A DNA stretch of 26,683 nt, from assembly GCA_040414865.1 (NCBI GenBank), contig JBEDUR010000121.1:1-26683 (forward strand), read 5' to 3'. Within the stretch, counting starts at the first letter, position 1. Every line of letters starts with the position of its first letter. Source of the stretch: Palsa-461 sp040414865. GTDB lineage: Bacteria; Actinomycetota; Acidimicrobiia; Acidimicrobiales; RAAP-2. The notes below the pieces were generated by a model. It did not search any database, was not told where the DNA came from, and saw only the letters and a program-made list of their open reading frames with translations. Shown one piece after another: positions 14,128 through 21,225 of the stretch. The position numbers and the translations under genes are program-made.

Positions 14128-16605
14128 GTGCGTGCTCCGCTGTCGTGGCTGCAGGACTTCGGTCCCATCGAGCGGGACGTCGACGAGCTCGTCGTCGCGC
14201 TGGACGACCTCGGCTTGATCGTCGAGGGGGTCGAGCGGATTGGCGAGGGTCTCGAGCAAATTGTCGTGGCCGAGGTTCTCGAGGTCTCATCGATCGAAGG
14301 CGCCGACCGCATCCGCAAGGTCGTGGTCGACGCCGGGGGCAAGCAGTTTCAGATCGTCTGCGGCGCCTTCAACTTCGGGGTGGGCGACCTGCTGCCGCTG
14401 GCCGGAGTGGGCACGGTGCTGCCGGGCGGGATGGAGATCGGCCGCCGGCGGATGAGGGGGGTGGCTTCCGAAGGGATGCTCTGTTCGGGCCGGGAGCTCG
14501 GCCTCTCCGACGACGCCGAAGGCCTTCTCGTCCTCACGGGCACCGATGGTGCGGCCCCGGGGATGCCGGTCGCCGAAGCGCTCGGCATCGAGCCCGACGT
14601 GGTCTTCGACATCACTGTCGAAGGGAACCGCCCCGACGCGTGGAGCATGGCCGGGGTCGCCAGAGACTTGGCCGCCCGTTTCCGGCTGCCGTTCGTCCTG
14701 CCGTCGCCGTCGGTCGAGACCTCGGACCCGCCGGCGTTCGAAGCGGCCAGCGCGGCGGTCGAGGCGCCCGAGATGTGCCCCCGGCTCACCGTACGGGTGC
14801 TGCGCTCGGTGACCGTGGGACCCTCGCCTCGCTGGCTGGCCCGGCGCCTGGTGCTGGCGGGCATGCGACCGATCAACAACGTCGTCGACGCGTCGAACTA
14901 CGTGATGCTCGAGCTCGGTCAGCCCACCCACCCCTACGACCTCGACCGGCTGGGTGCCCCGGGGCTCCTGGTCCGGCGCGCCCGGCCCGGCGAAGTGGTT
15001 CAGACCCTCGACGGGGTGGACCGGGTGCTCGGGGTGCCCGGACGAGGGTTGGGGGAGACCGGCGAGGACTGCCTGATCTGCGACGCCGGCGGCGAGCCGG
15101 TCGGGATCGGCGGGATCTTCGGCGGGGCGAGCTCGGAGATCTCGGAGAGCACCACCCGGGTCCTGCTGGAGGCGGCCTACTTCGAGCCCATGGTCATCGC
15201 CCGGACCTCCAAGCGCCTCGGCCTGCGCACCGAGGCCTCGGCCCGGTTCGAGCGCGGCACCGACCCCTTCGGCATCGACCGGGCGACCGAGCGGTTCTGC
15301 GAGCTGGTTGGGGCGAGCGACCCGCGCATGGTCGTCGCCCGCGGGACCCTGGATGTCAGGGGCGAACTCGGCGGGCCGAGGGAGATCACCCTGGCCACCC
15401 CCCGAGTCAACGGACTGCTGGGCACAGCCCTGTCGACCGCCGAGGTCGCCGAGCTGCTCGGGCCGATCGGCTTCGACTGCACCCCGGTGGGCGACGACGC
15501 GCTCTTGGTGGTGGTGCCCTCGAACCGTCCCGACGTCCGCCCCGAGCCCCACGGCGTGGCCGACCTCGCCGAGGAGGTCGCCCGGATCTACGGGTACTCC
15601 CGGATCGAGCGACGTCAGCCGACCTGGACCGAGCCCGGTGGGCTGACCCGGTACCAGCGGGAGCGGCGCCGAGTCCGAGACGTGCTGGTCGGGGTGGGGG
15701 CGCTCGAGGTGTGGACTCCCTCGCTGGTGGACGCCGACGACGATGCCCGGGTGGGCGTGACCACGCCGCCGGTTCGGATCACCAACCCGATGGCCTCCGA
15801 CCAGGCCACGCTGCGACGGACCCAGATGGCCGGGTTGCTCGGAGCCCTGGCCTGGAACCGCGACCGGCGCCAGGGGTCGGTGCGGCTGTTCGAGGTGGGC
15901 ACGGTTTTCGCTCCGCCTGAGACGGGCCGCTCGGCGGTGCGTGCCGGGTCGGGCGGCTCCGCCGTCGCCTCGCTGCCCATCGAGCGCGAGCTGGTCTCGG
16001 CGGTGTTCGCCGGCGACGGCGACGACGTCACGAGCGCGCTGGCAGCCCTGTGGGCGCTGGCCGACGAATTGCGAGTCGCCGACCTTCGGCTGCGGCCTCC
16101 GGCCGAGGGGACCACGCCTCCTGGGCTGCACCCGACCCGTTCGGCCGAGGTCCGCTCTGGCCCCGAGGGACCGGTGGTGGGCACCGCTGGAGAAGTCGAC
16201 CCGGCCGTCGTGGCCGGCTTTGGCGCCGGCGCCGGGAGGGTGGGCTGGTTCGAGCTGGACCTGCCGCGCTTCTTGGACCCGGCCTTGGTGGAGCGGCGTA
16301 GCGACGTGGCCGCCCCGGTCAGCCGGTACCCATCCTCGGACGTCGACCTCGCCTTCGTGCTCGACGACGACGTTCCCGCCGATGTCCTGACCGATGTGCT
16401 GCGCCGCGCCGGGGGAGACGCGCTCGAGTCGGTGACCCTCTTCGACGTCTATCGAGGCCCGGGCGTGGAGCCCGGCCGGCGGAGCCTGGCCTTCCGTTTG
16501 CGGTTCTGTGCCCTTGACCGGACGCTGACCGATGCCGAGATCGGTGCTCTCCGGGCCCGCTGCGTCGCGTCCGCCAACGAGGGGCTGGGTGCGGTCCTCC
16601 GCTGA
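14128..16605 (+). CDS. pheT: Phenylalanyl-tRNA synthetase beta subunit
   Basis: Partner of PheS, giving editing and tRNA binding. The 825-residue product has the EMAP-like tRNA-binding domain (about 40-150, with VVAEVLEVSSIEGADRI and MRGVASEGMLCS), the B3/B4 editing domain (about 210-385, with RPINNVVDASNYVMLELGQP), the B5 domain (about 400-470), the class II-like fold (about 490-690) and the C-terminal FDX-ACB anticodon-binding domain (from about 730: VSRYPSSDVDLAFVLDDDVP to the end). GTG 14128 has an AGGAGG ribosome site at 14118-14123 overlapping the pheS stop. The length and domain order are standard. The gene ends 14 bases before a GH43-like gene, which may share its message. Confidence 0.96.
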   Translation: MRAPLSWLQDFGPIERDVDELVVALDDLGLIVEGVERIGEGLEQIVVAEVLEVSSIEGADRIRKVVVDAGGKQFQIVCGAFNFGVGDLLPLAGVGTVLPGGMEIGRRRMRGVASEGMLCSGRELGLSDDAEGLLVLTGTDGAAPGMPVAEALGIEPDVVFDITVEGNRPDAWSMAGVARDLAARFRLPFVLPSPSVETSDPPAFEAASAAVEAPEMCPRLTVRVLRSVTVGPSPRWLARRLVLAGMRPINNVVDASNYVMLELGQPTHPYDLDRLGAPGLLVRRARPGEVVQTLDGVDRVLGVPGRGLGETGEDCLICDAGGEPVGIGGIFGGASSEISESTTRVLLEAAYFEPMVIARTSKRLGLRTEASARFERGTDPFGIDRATERFCELVGASDPRMVVARGTLDVRGELGGPREITLATPRVNGLLGTALSTAEVAELLGPIGFDCTPVGDDALLVVVPSNRPDVRPEPHGVADLAEEVARIYGYSRIERRQPTWTEPGGLTRYQRERRRVRDVLVGVGALEVWTPSLVDADDDARVGVTTPPVRITNPMASDQATLRRTQMAGLLGALAWNRDRRQGSVRLFEVGTVFAPPETGRSAVRAGSGGSAVASLPIERELVSAVFAGDGDDVTSALAALWALADELRVADLRLRPPAEGTTPPGLHPTRSAEVRSGPEGPVVGTAGEVDPAVVAGFGAGAGRVGWFELDLPRFLDPALVERRSDVAAPVSRYPSSDVDLAFVLDDDVPADVLTDVLRRAGGDALESVTLFDVYRGPGVEPGRRSLAFRLRFCALDRTLTDAEIGALRARCVASANEGLGAVLR

Positions 16606-16619
16606 GGCGAGGTGAGACG

Positions 16620-17771
16620 ATGGTGCGGAGGACCAGCTCAGCGATGATCGGACGGAGACCCCAGCACGCTCGCCGCACCCACTGGCTCGGATGGGTGGGG
16701 CGAGTGGCGTTGGTCGTCGGAGCATGCCTCGGCGCGTGGATGCTTGGCGTGCCCGGGGCGCCGCGGGCAGTCAGCCCGAGCAGGCCCGCCACGCGAGCAG
16801 TGAGCCCGAGCACGCCCGCCCCCTACCGCCCAGTGACCATGCAGCCGGTCGGCCTGGAAGATCCGGGGCGGGTGATCACCCCGGGCCAGGACGTGTCGGA
16901 CCCCTGGATCCTCAAGACCCACGGCGTCTATGTCATGTTCTCCTCCCAGGACCAGTTCTTCGCCCCCAACATCCCGGTCCGGGTGTCGAACACGCTCGAC
17001 GACTGGAGCGGTCCCGCGGTCGACGCGATGCCGACGCTGCCCAGCTGGGCCGGCCCGGGGTTCACCTGGGCGCCTGACGTGCTCCGGGTCGGCCACAGCT
17101 ACGTCATGTGGTTCACCGCCGCCGACGCTGCCACCGGCTCGTCCTTCGAGAAGTGCATCGGGGTGGCCACCGCGACCTCGGTGGTCGGCCCCTACCGCTC
17201 GACCTCGCCCCACCCGCTCGTCTGCCAGCTCGACCACCTGGGCTCGATCGACCCACGCGCGGTGGTCGACCCGTCGGGCCGGCTGTGGCTCGTGTGGAAG
17301 TCCGACGACAACGCCAGCTTCAACCCCGATATCCACGCGACGATCTGGGTACAGCGACTGTCGGCCAACGGCCTCGAGCTCCTCGGCCATCCGGTCGCGC
17401 TCATGACCGCCGACCAGCCGTGGGAGGGGCCCATCGTGGAGGCTCCCGACATGGTCTACGCCGCCGGGCACTTCTGGCTGTTCTTCTCGGGCAACTGGTT
17501 CAACGAGTCCGCCTACGCCATGGGAGTCGCCGAGTGTGCCGCGGTAACCGGGCCCTGCCAGTCGACCACCGCCGGCCCTTGGTTCGCGTCCAATGCGCAA
17601 GGGGCGGGGCCCGGGGAGGAGTCTGTCTTCTTCGACGGCTCAAGGTGGTGGTTGCTCTATGCCCCCTTCGCCGTGAACTACCAGACCTGGACGGCACGGC
17701 CGGTGGCGATGGCGCGGCTCGTCTTCGGATCCGGCGGTCCGGTGGTGGTCGCCCCCAGCACCGCGGGGTAG
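16620..17771 (+). CDS. Membrane-anchored GH43-like glycosidase
   Basis: A 383-residue protein with a basic N-terminus, one hydrophobic segment (about 23-44, an uncleaved anchor or signal peptide), a Ser/Pro/Ala linker (about 46-70) and a five-bladed-propeller-like domain. The domain shows the glycoside hydrolase family 43 pattern: VSDPWI with the general base Asp94, TWAPDV (149-153), GSIDPRAVVDPSGRLWLVW with Asp211, and IVEAPDMVY with the acid Glu274, then FWLFFSGNWF. All three acidic residues are present, so it may be active on arabinose- or xylose-containing glycans outside the membrane. The substrate is unknown. ATG 16620 has a GAGGTGAG site at 16610-16617. A carbohydrate gene between pheT and argC is unusual and suggests local insertion. 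Confidence 0.75.
   Translation: MVRRTSSAMIGRRPQHARRTHWLGWVGRVALVVGACLGAWMLGVPGAPRAVSPSRPATRAVSPSTPAPYRPVTMQPVGLEDPGRVITPGQDVSDPWILKTHGVYVMFSSQDQFFAPNIPVRVSNTLDDWSGPAVDAMPTLPSWAGPGFTWAPDVLRVGHSYVMWFTAADAATGSSFEKCIGVATATSVVGPYRSTSPHPLVCQLDHLGSIDPRAVVDPSGRLWLVWKSDDNASFNPDIHATIWVQRLSANGLELLGHPVALMTADQPWEGPIVEAPDMVYAAGHFWLFFSGNWFNESAYAMGVAECAAVTGPCQSTTAGPWFASNAQGAGPGEESVFFDGSRWWLLYAPFAVNYQTWTARPVAMARLVFGSGGPVVVAPSTAG
16767..16820 (+). repeat. Imperfect 30-base tandem repeat in the GH43 linker
   Basis: GCAGTCAGCCCGAGCAGGCC (from 16767) recurs almost unchanged from 16797, 30 bases later, encoding AVSPSRPATR and then AVSPSTPAPY. It builds the flexible linker between the membrane segment and the catalytic domain. 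Slippage or unequal recombination could change its length. Confidence 0.7.
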
Positions 17772-18085
17772 ACGCCCGAGCGGGTCCCGCGGGCCAAGCC
17801 CGCCGAGACCTCCTCCGACGAGCGGCGATGCACGAGTTTGTGGCGGTCCTCGGAGACGTTCATGGGCCGTTGACCACGGTGGGCCTTCTGCTTTCCGCCT
17901 GACGTCAGCCACCTCTGACCGCCGGTCATCCCTCGGTCCCGGCTCATGGACCCCATTCGAGAGCGTGCTCGGCTGAGGTGGGTTGGTCCGGCCGTCCTCG
18001 ACCTGCGCCCATCATCTGAGGCCGGCCCTCGCTCACGTCATGGCCGAAGACCCGACGCCTTCAGTCGCTGGCGCCCGATGCCTGA
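17772..18085 (+). other. Gene-poor stretch before the arg operon, possible ORF relic
   Basis: Apart from the hairpin at 17789-17803, this stretch of about 310 bases has no convincing gene, RNA or repeat. One short frame from ATG 17828 to TGA 17902 encodes MHEFVAVLGDVHGPLTTVGL and four more residues. VLGDVHG resembles the first metal-binding motif of calcineurin-like phosphoesterases, so the frame may be the remnant of a lost gene's start. I see no ribosome site and no continuation of that fold in any frame. The bases between 17903 and 18085 contain stops in all frames and nothing I can name. Confidence 0.3.
17789..17803 (+). terminator. GC-rich hairpin after the GH43 gene
   Basis: GCGGGC (17789-17794) pairs with GCCCGC (17798-17803) over a CAA loop, 18 bases after the stop. 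No T-run follows. An overlapping alternative stem is GCGGG/CCCGC at 17780-17790. This is the likely end of the pheST transcript, but the evidence is structural only. Confidence 0.4.
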
Positions 18086-18110
18086 TTCATAATTATGCCA
18101 TACGTATGCG
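18086..18110 (+). promoter_or_regulatory. Probable ArgR operator: two adjacent palindromes
   Basis: CATAATTATG (18088-18097) and CATACGTATG (18099-18108) are both perfect 10-base palindromes with centres 11 bases apart, one helical turn. The half-sites read TTCATA, GGCATA, GCCATA and CGCATA, close to the CAT-rich half-sites of actinobacterial ARG boxes as I recall them. The pair covers the expected -35 region of the argC promoter, so bound protein would block transcription. The cognate repressor is probably ArgR, encoded in the operon at 22415. The stretch is a sharp AT-rich island in very GC-rich DNA. Confidence 0.65.
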
Positions 18111-18118
18111 TCTAGGTG

Positions 18119-18124
18119 TATAGT
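18119..18124 (+). promoter_or_regulatory. -10 box of the argC promoter
   Basis: TATAGT is followed by seven bases and ATG 18132, the start of MKVGIVGASG. The spacing predicts a leaderless argC message. The ATG at 18126 lies one base after the box and would probably not be transcribed. An additional half-site-like GCCATAA on the other strand (18130-18124) overlaps this box. Confidence 0.6.
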
Positions 18125-18131
18125 TATGGCA

Positions 18132-19148
18132 ATGAAGGTCGGGATCGTGGGTGCCTCCGGCTTCCTCGGGCTGGAGCTGCTCCGGCTGTGCAGCGGGCAT
18201 CCCGAAATGGACGTCGTCACCGCCATGGCGGCCACTCACGCCGGCGAGTCGGTCGCCGTTCGCTACCCCTCGCTGGCCGGCGCCTACCGCGACCTGCGTT
18301 TCGACCCGACGACGCCCGAGCCGCTCACCGGGCTGGACCTCGTGTTCCTCGCCCTTCCTCATGGCGAGTCTCAGGCGCTCGTTCCCCGGCTGGTGGGGAA
18401 GGTCGGCGCCATGGTGGACCTGGCCGCGGACTTCCGGCTGGCCGAGGCGGAGACCTACGAGGCCTGGTACGGCCAGCGGCACGGCGCGCCGGAGCTGCTG
18501 GGGTCGTTCGCGTTCGGGATCCCCGAGCTGTTCCGGAGCGAGATTGCCCGGGCGCGGGCGGTCGCGGTGGCCGGCTGCTACCCGACCGCCGCCGCACTCG
18601 CCCTGACCCCGCTGGTACGGGCCGGGGTCGTGTCGACCAGCGGGATCGTGGTCGACGCGGCGAGCGGGGTCTCGGGGGCCGGTAGCGGCGTCAGCCAGGC
18701 CACCGCCTTCAGCACGGTGGACGAGGACTTCCGGGCCTACGGCGTCGGCAACCACCGGCACACGCCCGAGATCGAGCAGATCCTCGGGGCCTCAGTCATC
18801 TTCACCCCCCATCTGGCCCCCATGTCGCGAGGCATCCTGGCCACCTGCTACGCGCCGCTGGCTAAGGACACCCTCACTGGCGGCGAGGTGATGGACCTCT
18901 ACCAGCTGGCCTACGGACGTGAGCCCTTCGTCGTGGTCACCGGTGTGCCGCCCTCGACCAAGGCCACCGCCGGGTCCAACTGCGCGCAGGTGAGCGCGGT
19001 GGTCGACGAGCGCCGCGGCTGGGTGGTGGCCATGTGCGCTCTGGACAACTTGATGAAGGGGGGCTCGGGGCAGGCCGTGCAATGCGCCAACCTCGTTCTC
19101 GGCCTGCCAGAGGAGACCGGACTGCCCCTGACCGGGCTCTACCCATGA
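18132..19148 (+). CDS. argC: N-acetyl-gamma-glutamyl-phosphate reductase
   Basis: Third step of arginine synthesis: NADPH-dependent reduction of N-acetylglutamyl phosphate to the semialdehyde. The 338-residue product has the nucleotide-binding start KVGIVGASGFLGLELLRL, FLALPHGES, the catalytic Cys149 in VAVAGCYPTAAALAL, then GVGNHRHTPEIEQ, FTPHLAPMSRGILAT and the DNLMKGGSGQAVQCAN end. I chose ATG 18132 over ATG 18126 because the -10 box ends at 18124. argC is the first gene of the arg operon and follows the two palindromes that probably bind ArgR. Its stop overlaps argJ (ATGA at 19145-19148). Confidence 0.95.
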   Translation: MKVGIVGASGFLGLELLRLCSGHPEMDVVTAMAATHAGESVAVRYPSLAGAYRDLRFDPTTPEPLTGLDLVFLALPHGESQALVPRLVGKVGAMVDLAADFRLAEAETYEAWYGQRHGAPELLGSFAFGIPELFRSEIARARAVAVAGCYPTAAALALTPLVRAGVVSTSGIVVDAASGVSGAGSGVSQATAFSTVDEDFRAYGVGNHRHTPEIEQILGASVIFTPHLAPMSRGILATCYAPLAKDTLTGGEVMDLYQLAYGREPFVVVTGVPPSTKATAGSNCAQVSAVVDERRGWVVAMCALDNLMKGGSGQAVQCANLVLGLPEETGLPLTGLYP

Positions 19149-20314
19149 GCGTCACCGGACCCGCGGGCTTCGTCGCGGCCGGTGGGTCGGTCGGGATCAA
19201 GGCAGCCGGGCTCGCCGACCTGGCCGTGGTGGCCACCGCCGACGGCCGGCCTGTCCCGGCAGCCGGGGTCTTCACCACCAACCTGGCCGCAGCCGCCCCG
19301 GTCCAAGTGAGTCGCCGCCACCTCGCCTTGAGCGGAGGGATGGTGGCGGGCGTGGTCGTGACCTCGGGTAACGCCAACGCCGCCACCGGCGTGGACGGAC
19401 TCGCGGCAGCGGCACGGATGTGTCATGTCGTGGGCCAGGGAATCGGAGCGCCAGAGGCCGAGGTGCTCGTGTGCCAGACCGGCTTGATCGGTGTGCCGTT
19501 CCCGCTCGAGGCCGTGATCGGAAGGGTGGGGAACGTCGTCGCCCATCGAGGGCCCGAGGACCGGCACGGAACGGCGGCGGCGCGGGCCATCCTCACCACC
19601 GACACGGTCACCAAGGAAGTGTTCGTCCACGCGAACGGGTTCTCCATCGGGGCGATGGCCAAGGGCGCGGCCATGCTGGCCCCCAATCTGGCCACCATGC
19701 TGGCGGTGATCACGACCGACGCCCAGGTCGACCCGGGCGGGCTCGAGCGGGCGCTCGGTCGGGCCGTCGGCCCGTCGTTCAACTCATTCAGCGTCGATGG
19801 CGCCACCTCGACCAACGACACCGTGCTCGTCCTGGCGAGCGGCCTCGGCGGGCCGCCCACCCCAGCAGCGTTCGACGGCGCGCTGGAAGAGGTTTGCGCG
19901 TCACTCGCCTACCAAATGGCGGCCGATGCCGAAGGGGCGACCAAGGTGGTCCGGATCCGGGTCAGTGGGGCTGTCACCGACCACGAGGCGCACCAGGCCG
20001 CCCACCGGGTCGCCGGCTCCCAGCTGGTCAAGTGTTCCTTCAACGGCGAGGATCCCTACTGGGGGCGGGTGCTGAGCGAGCTCGGGACGGCGGGGGTCGC
20101 CCTCGACCCCGATCGGGTCTCCATCGCCTACGGAGGAGTCACGGTGTGCTCGGAGGGGGTTGGCGTGGCCCACGACGAGTCCGCCGTCCGCGCCCACATG
20201 GCGGGGCGGGACATCGAGGTGCACTGCCGGCTGGGGCTCGGGAACGGTGCGGGGGCGGTGCTGACGACCGATCTGGGTCACGGGTACATCGACGAGAACC
20301 GGACGACCTCATGA
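19145..20314 (+). CDS. argJ: Bifunctional ornithine acetyltransferase ArgJ
   Basis: Transfers the acetyl group from N-acetylornithine to glutamate, recycling it; bifunctional forms can also use acetyl-CoA. The 389-residue precursor is expected to cleave itself between Ala183 and Thr184 in the conserved KGAAMLAPNLATMLAVITTD stretch, Thr184 becoming the nucleophile. Other family blocks are VVTSGNANAATG, LVCQTGLIGVP, FNSFSVDGATSTNDTV, the EGATKVV segment and the C-terminal FNGEDPYWGR. An ArgJ here means that a separate argE is not required. It overlaps argC and argB by four bases each. Mono- or bifunctionality cannot be settled from sequence. Confidence 0.95.
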   Translation: MSVTGPAGFVAAGGSVGIKAAGLADLAVVATADGRPVPAAGVFTTNLAAAAPVQVSRRHLALSGGMVAGVVVTSGNANAATGVDGLAAAARMCHVVGQGIGAPEAEVLVCQTGLIGVPFPLEAVIGRVGNVVAHRGPEDRHGTAAARAILTTDTVTKEVFVHANGFSIGAMAKGAAMLAPNLATMLAVITTDAQVDPGGLERALGRAVGPSFNSFSVDGATSTNDTVLVLASGLGGPPTPAAFDGALEEVCASLAYQMAADAEGATKVVRIRVSGAVTDHEAHQAAHRVAGSQLVKCSFNGEDPYWGRVLSELGTAGVALDPDRVSIAYGGVTVCSEGVGVAHDESAVRAHMAGRDIEVHCRLGLGNGAGAVLTTDLGHGYIDENRTTS

Positions 20315-21225
20315 GCGGGCCGACCCGGACCGACCCGGCGACGGTCGCGTCGCTGCTCATCGAGGCACTGCCCTACATCCGACGATTCTCGGGACACGTC
20401 GTGGTGGTCAAGTACGGTGGCAACGCCCTGGCCAGCTCGACCGACCAGCTCGGCGACGCACCCGAGGAGGCGACTCCTGCGGTCGGCACCCTGGCGACCT
20501 TCGCCGAGGACGTGGTGCTGCTGCGTTCGGTCGGGCTCCAGCCGGTCGTCGTCCACGGTGGCGGGCCCCAGATCGGCGAGATGATGCAGCGCCTGGGCAA
20601 GGCGGTGGAGTTCCGGGACGGCCTCCGCGTCACCGATGCCGAGACCCTGGACATCGCCCGGATGGTTCTCGTGGGCAAGGTGAACCGCGAGATCGTCTCG
20701 GCCATCAACGTGCACGCACCGCTGGCCGTCGGGCTCTCGGGGGAGGACGCCCACCTGATCACCGCTGAGCAGCGGTCCGCCCAGCTCGGCTTCGTCGGCG
20801 ACATTCTCCGAGTCGACCCCACCATGGTCCACGGGCTCATCTCCCAGGGGCTGATCCCGGTGGTCGCCACGGTCGGGATCGGCGCCGCCGGCCAGGCCTA
20901 CAACATCAATGCCGACACCGCGGCTGGCGCCGTTGCGGCCGCGCTGGCAGCCGACAAGCTCGTGTATCTGACCGACGTCCCGGGCGTTCAGGCGGACCGG
21001 GACGATCCGTCCACGCTGATCGGTCAGATCGACGCGGCCGACGTGGGCCAAATGATCAAAGAAGGAGTGGTCGACGGCGGCATGGTCCCGAAGCTGGAGG
21101 CGGCGGCCCAGGCGGTCAAGGAGGGAGTGACCCGCGTCCATGTCCTCGACGGGAGGGTCCCCCATGCCCTGCTGGTCGAGCTGTTCACCGACGCCGGGCT
21201 GGGCACGATGGTGTTCGCACCATGA
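20311..21225 (+). CDS. argB: Acetylglutamate kinase
   Basis: Phosphorylates N-acetylglutamate, the usual arginine-controlled step. The 304-residue product shows VVKYGGNAL (Lys34), VVHGGGPQIGEMM (His82), then VGLSGEDAHLI, YNINADTAAGAVAAAL, LVYLTDVPGV and the GGMVPKLEAA substrate site. The N-terminal helix LLIEALPYIRRFSG resembles the arginine-sensitive kinases, so feedback inhibition is likely. Between KYGGNAL and the FAEDV helix there are about 20 extra residues (about 41-60, Ala/Glu/Pro-rich) compared with common forms. It overlaps argJ and argD by four bases (ATGA at both ends). Confidence 0.95.
   Translation: MSGPTRTDPATVASLLIEALPYIRRFSGHVVVVKYGGNALASSTDQLGDAPEEATPAVGTLATFAEDVVLLRSVGLQPVVVHGGGPQIGEMMQRLGKAVEFRDGLRVTDAETLDIARMVLVGKVNREIVSAINVHAPLAVGLSGEDAHLITAEQRSAQLGFVGDILRVDPTMVHGLISQGLIPVVATVGIGAAGQAYNINADTAAGAVAAALAADKLVYLTDVPGVQADRDDPSTLIGQIDAADVGQMIKEGVVDGGMVPKLEAAAQAVKEGVTRVHVLDGRVPHALLVELFTDAGLGTMVFAP

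Noticed and set aside
14287..16725. Long open frame (812 codons) on the - strand opposite pheT
   Set aside because: Its protein is rich in His, Gly, Arg and Pro with no recognisable domain, and the + strand holds complete pheT. Long antisense frames are expected in DNA with very high third-position GC.
17903..18085. tRNA or small RNA in the pre-arg gap
   Set aside because: No cloverleaf, T-loop sequence or clear stem with a terminator could be found by eye.
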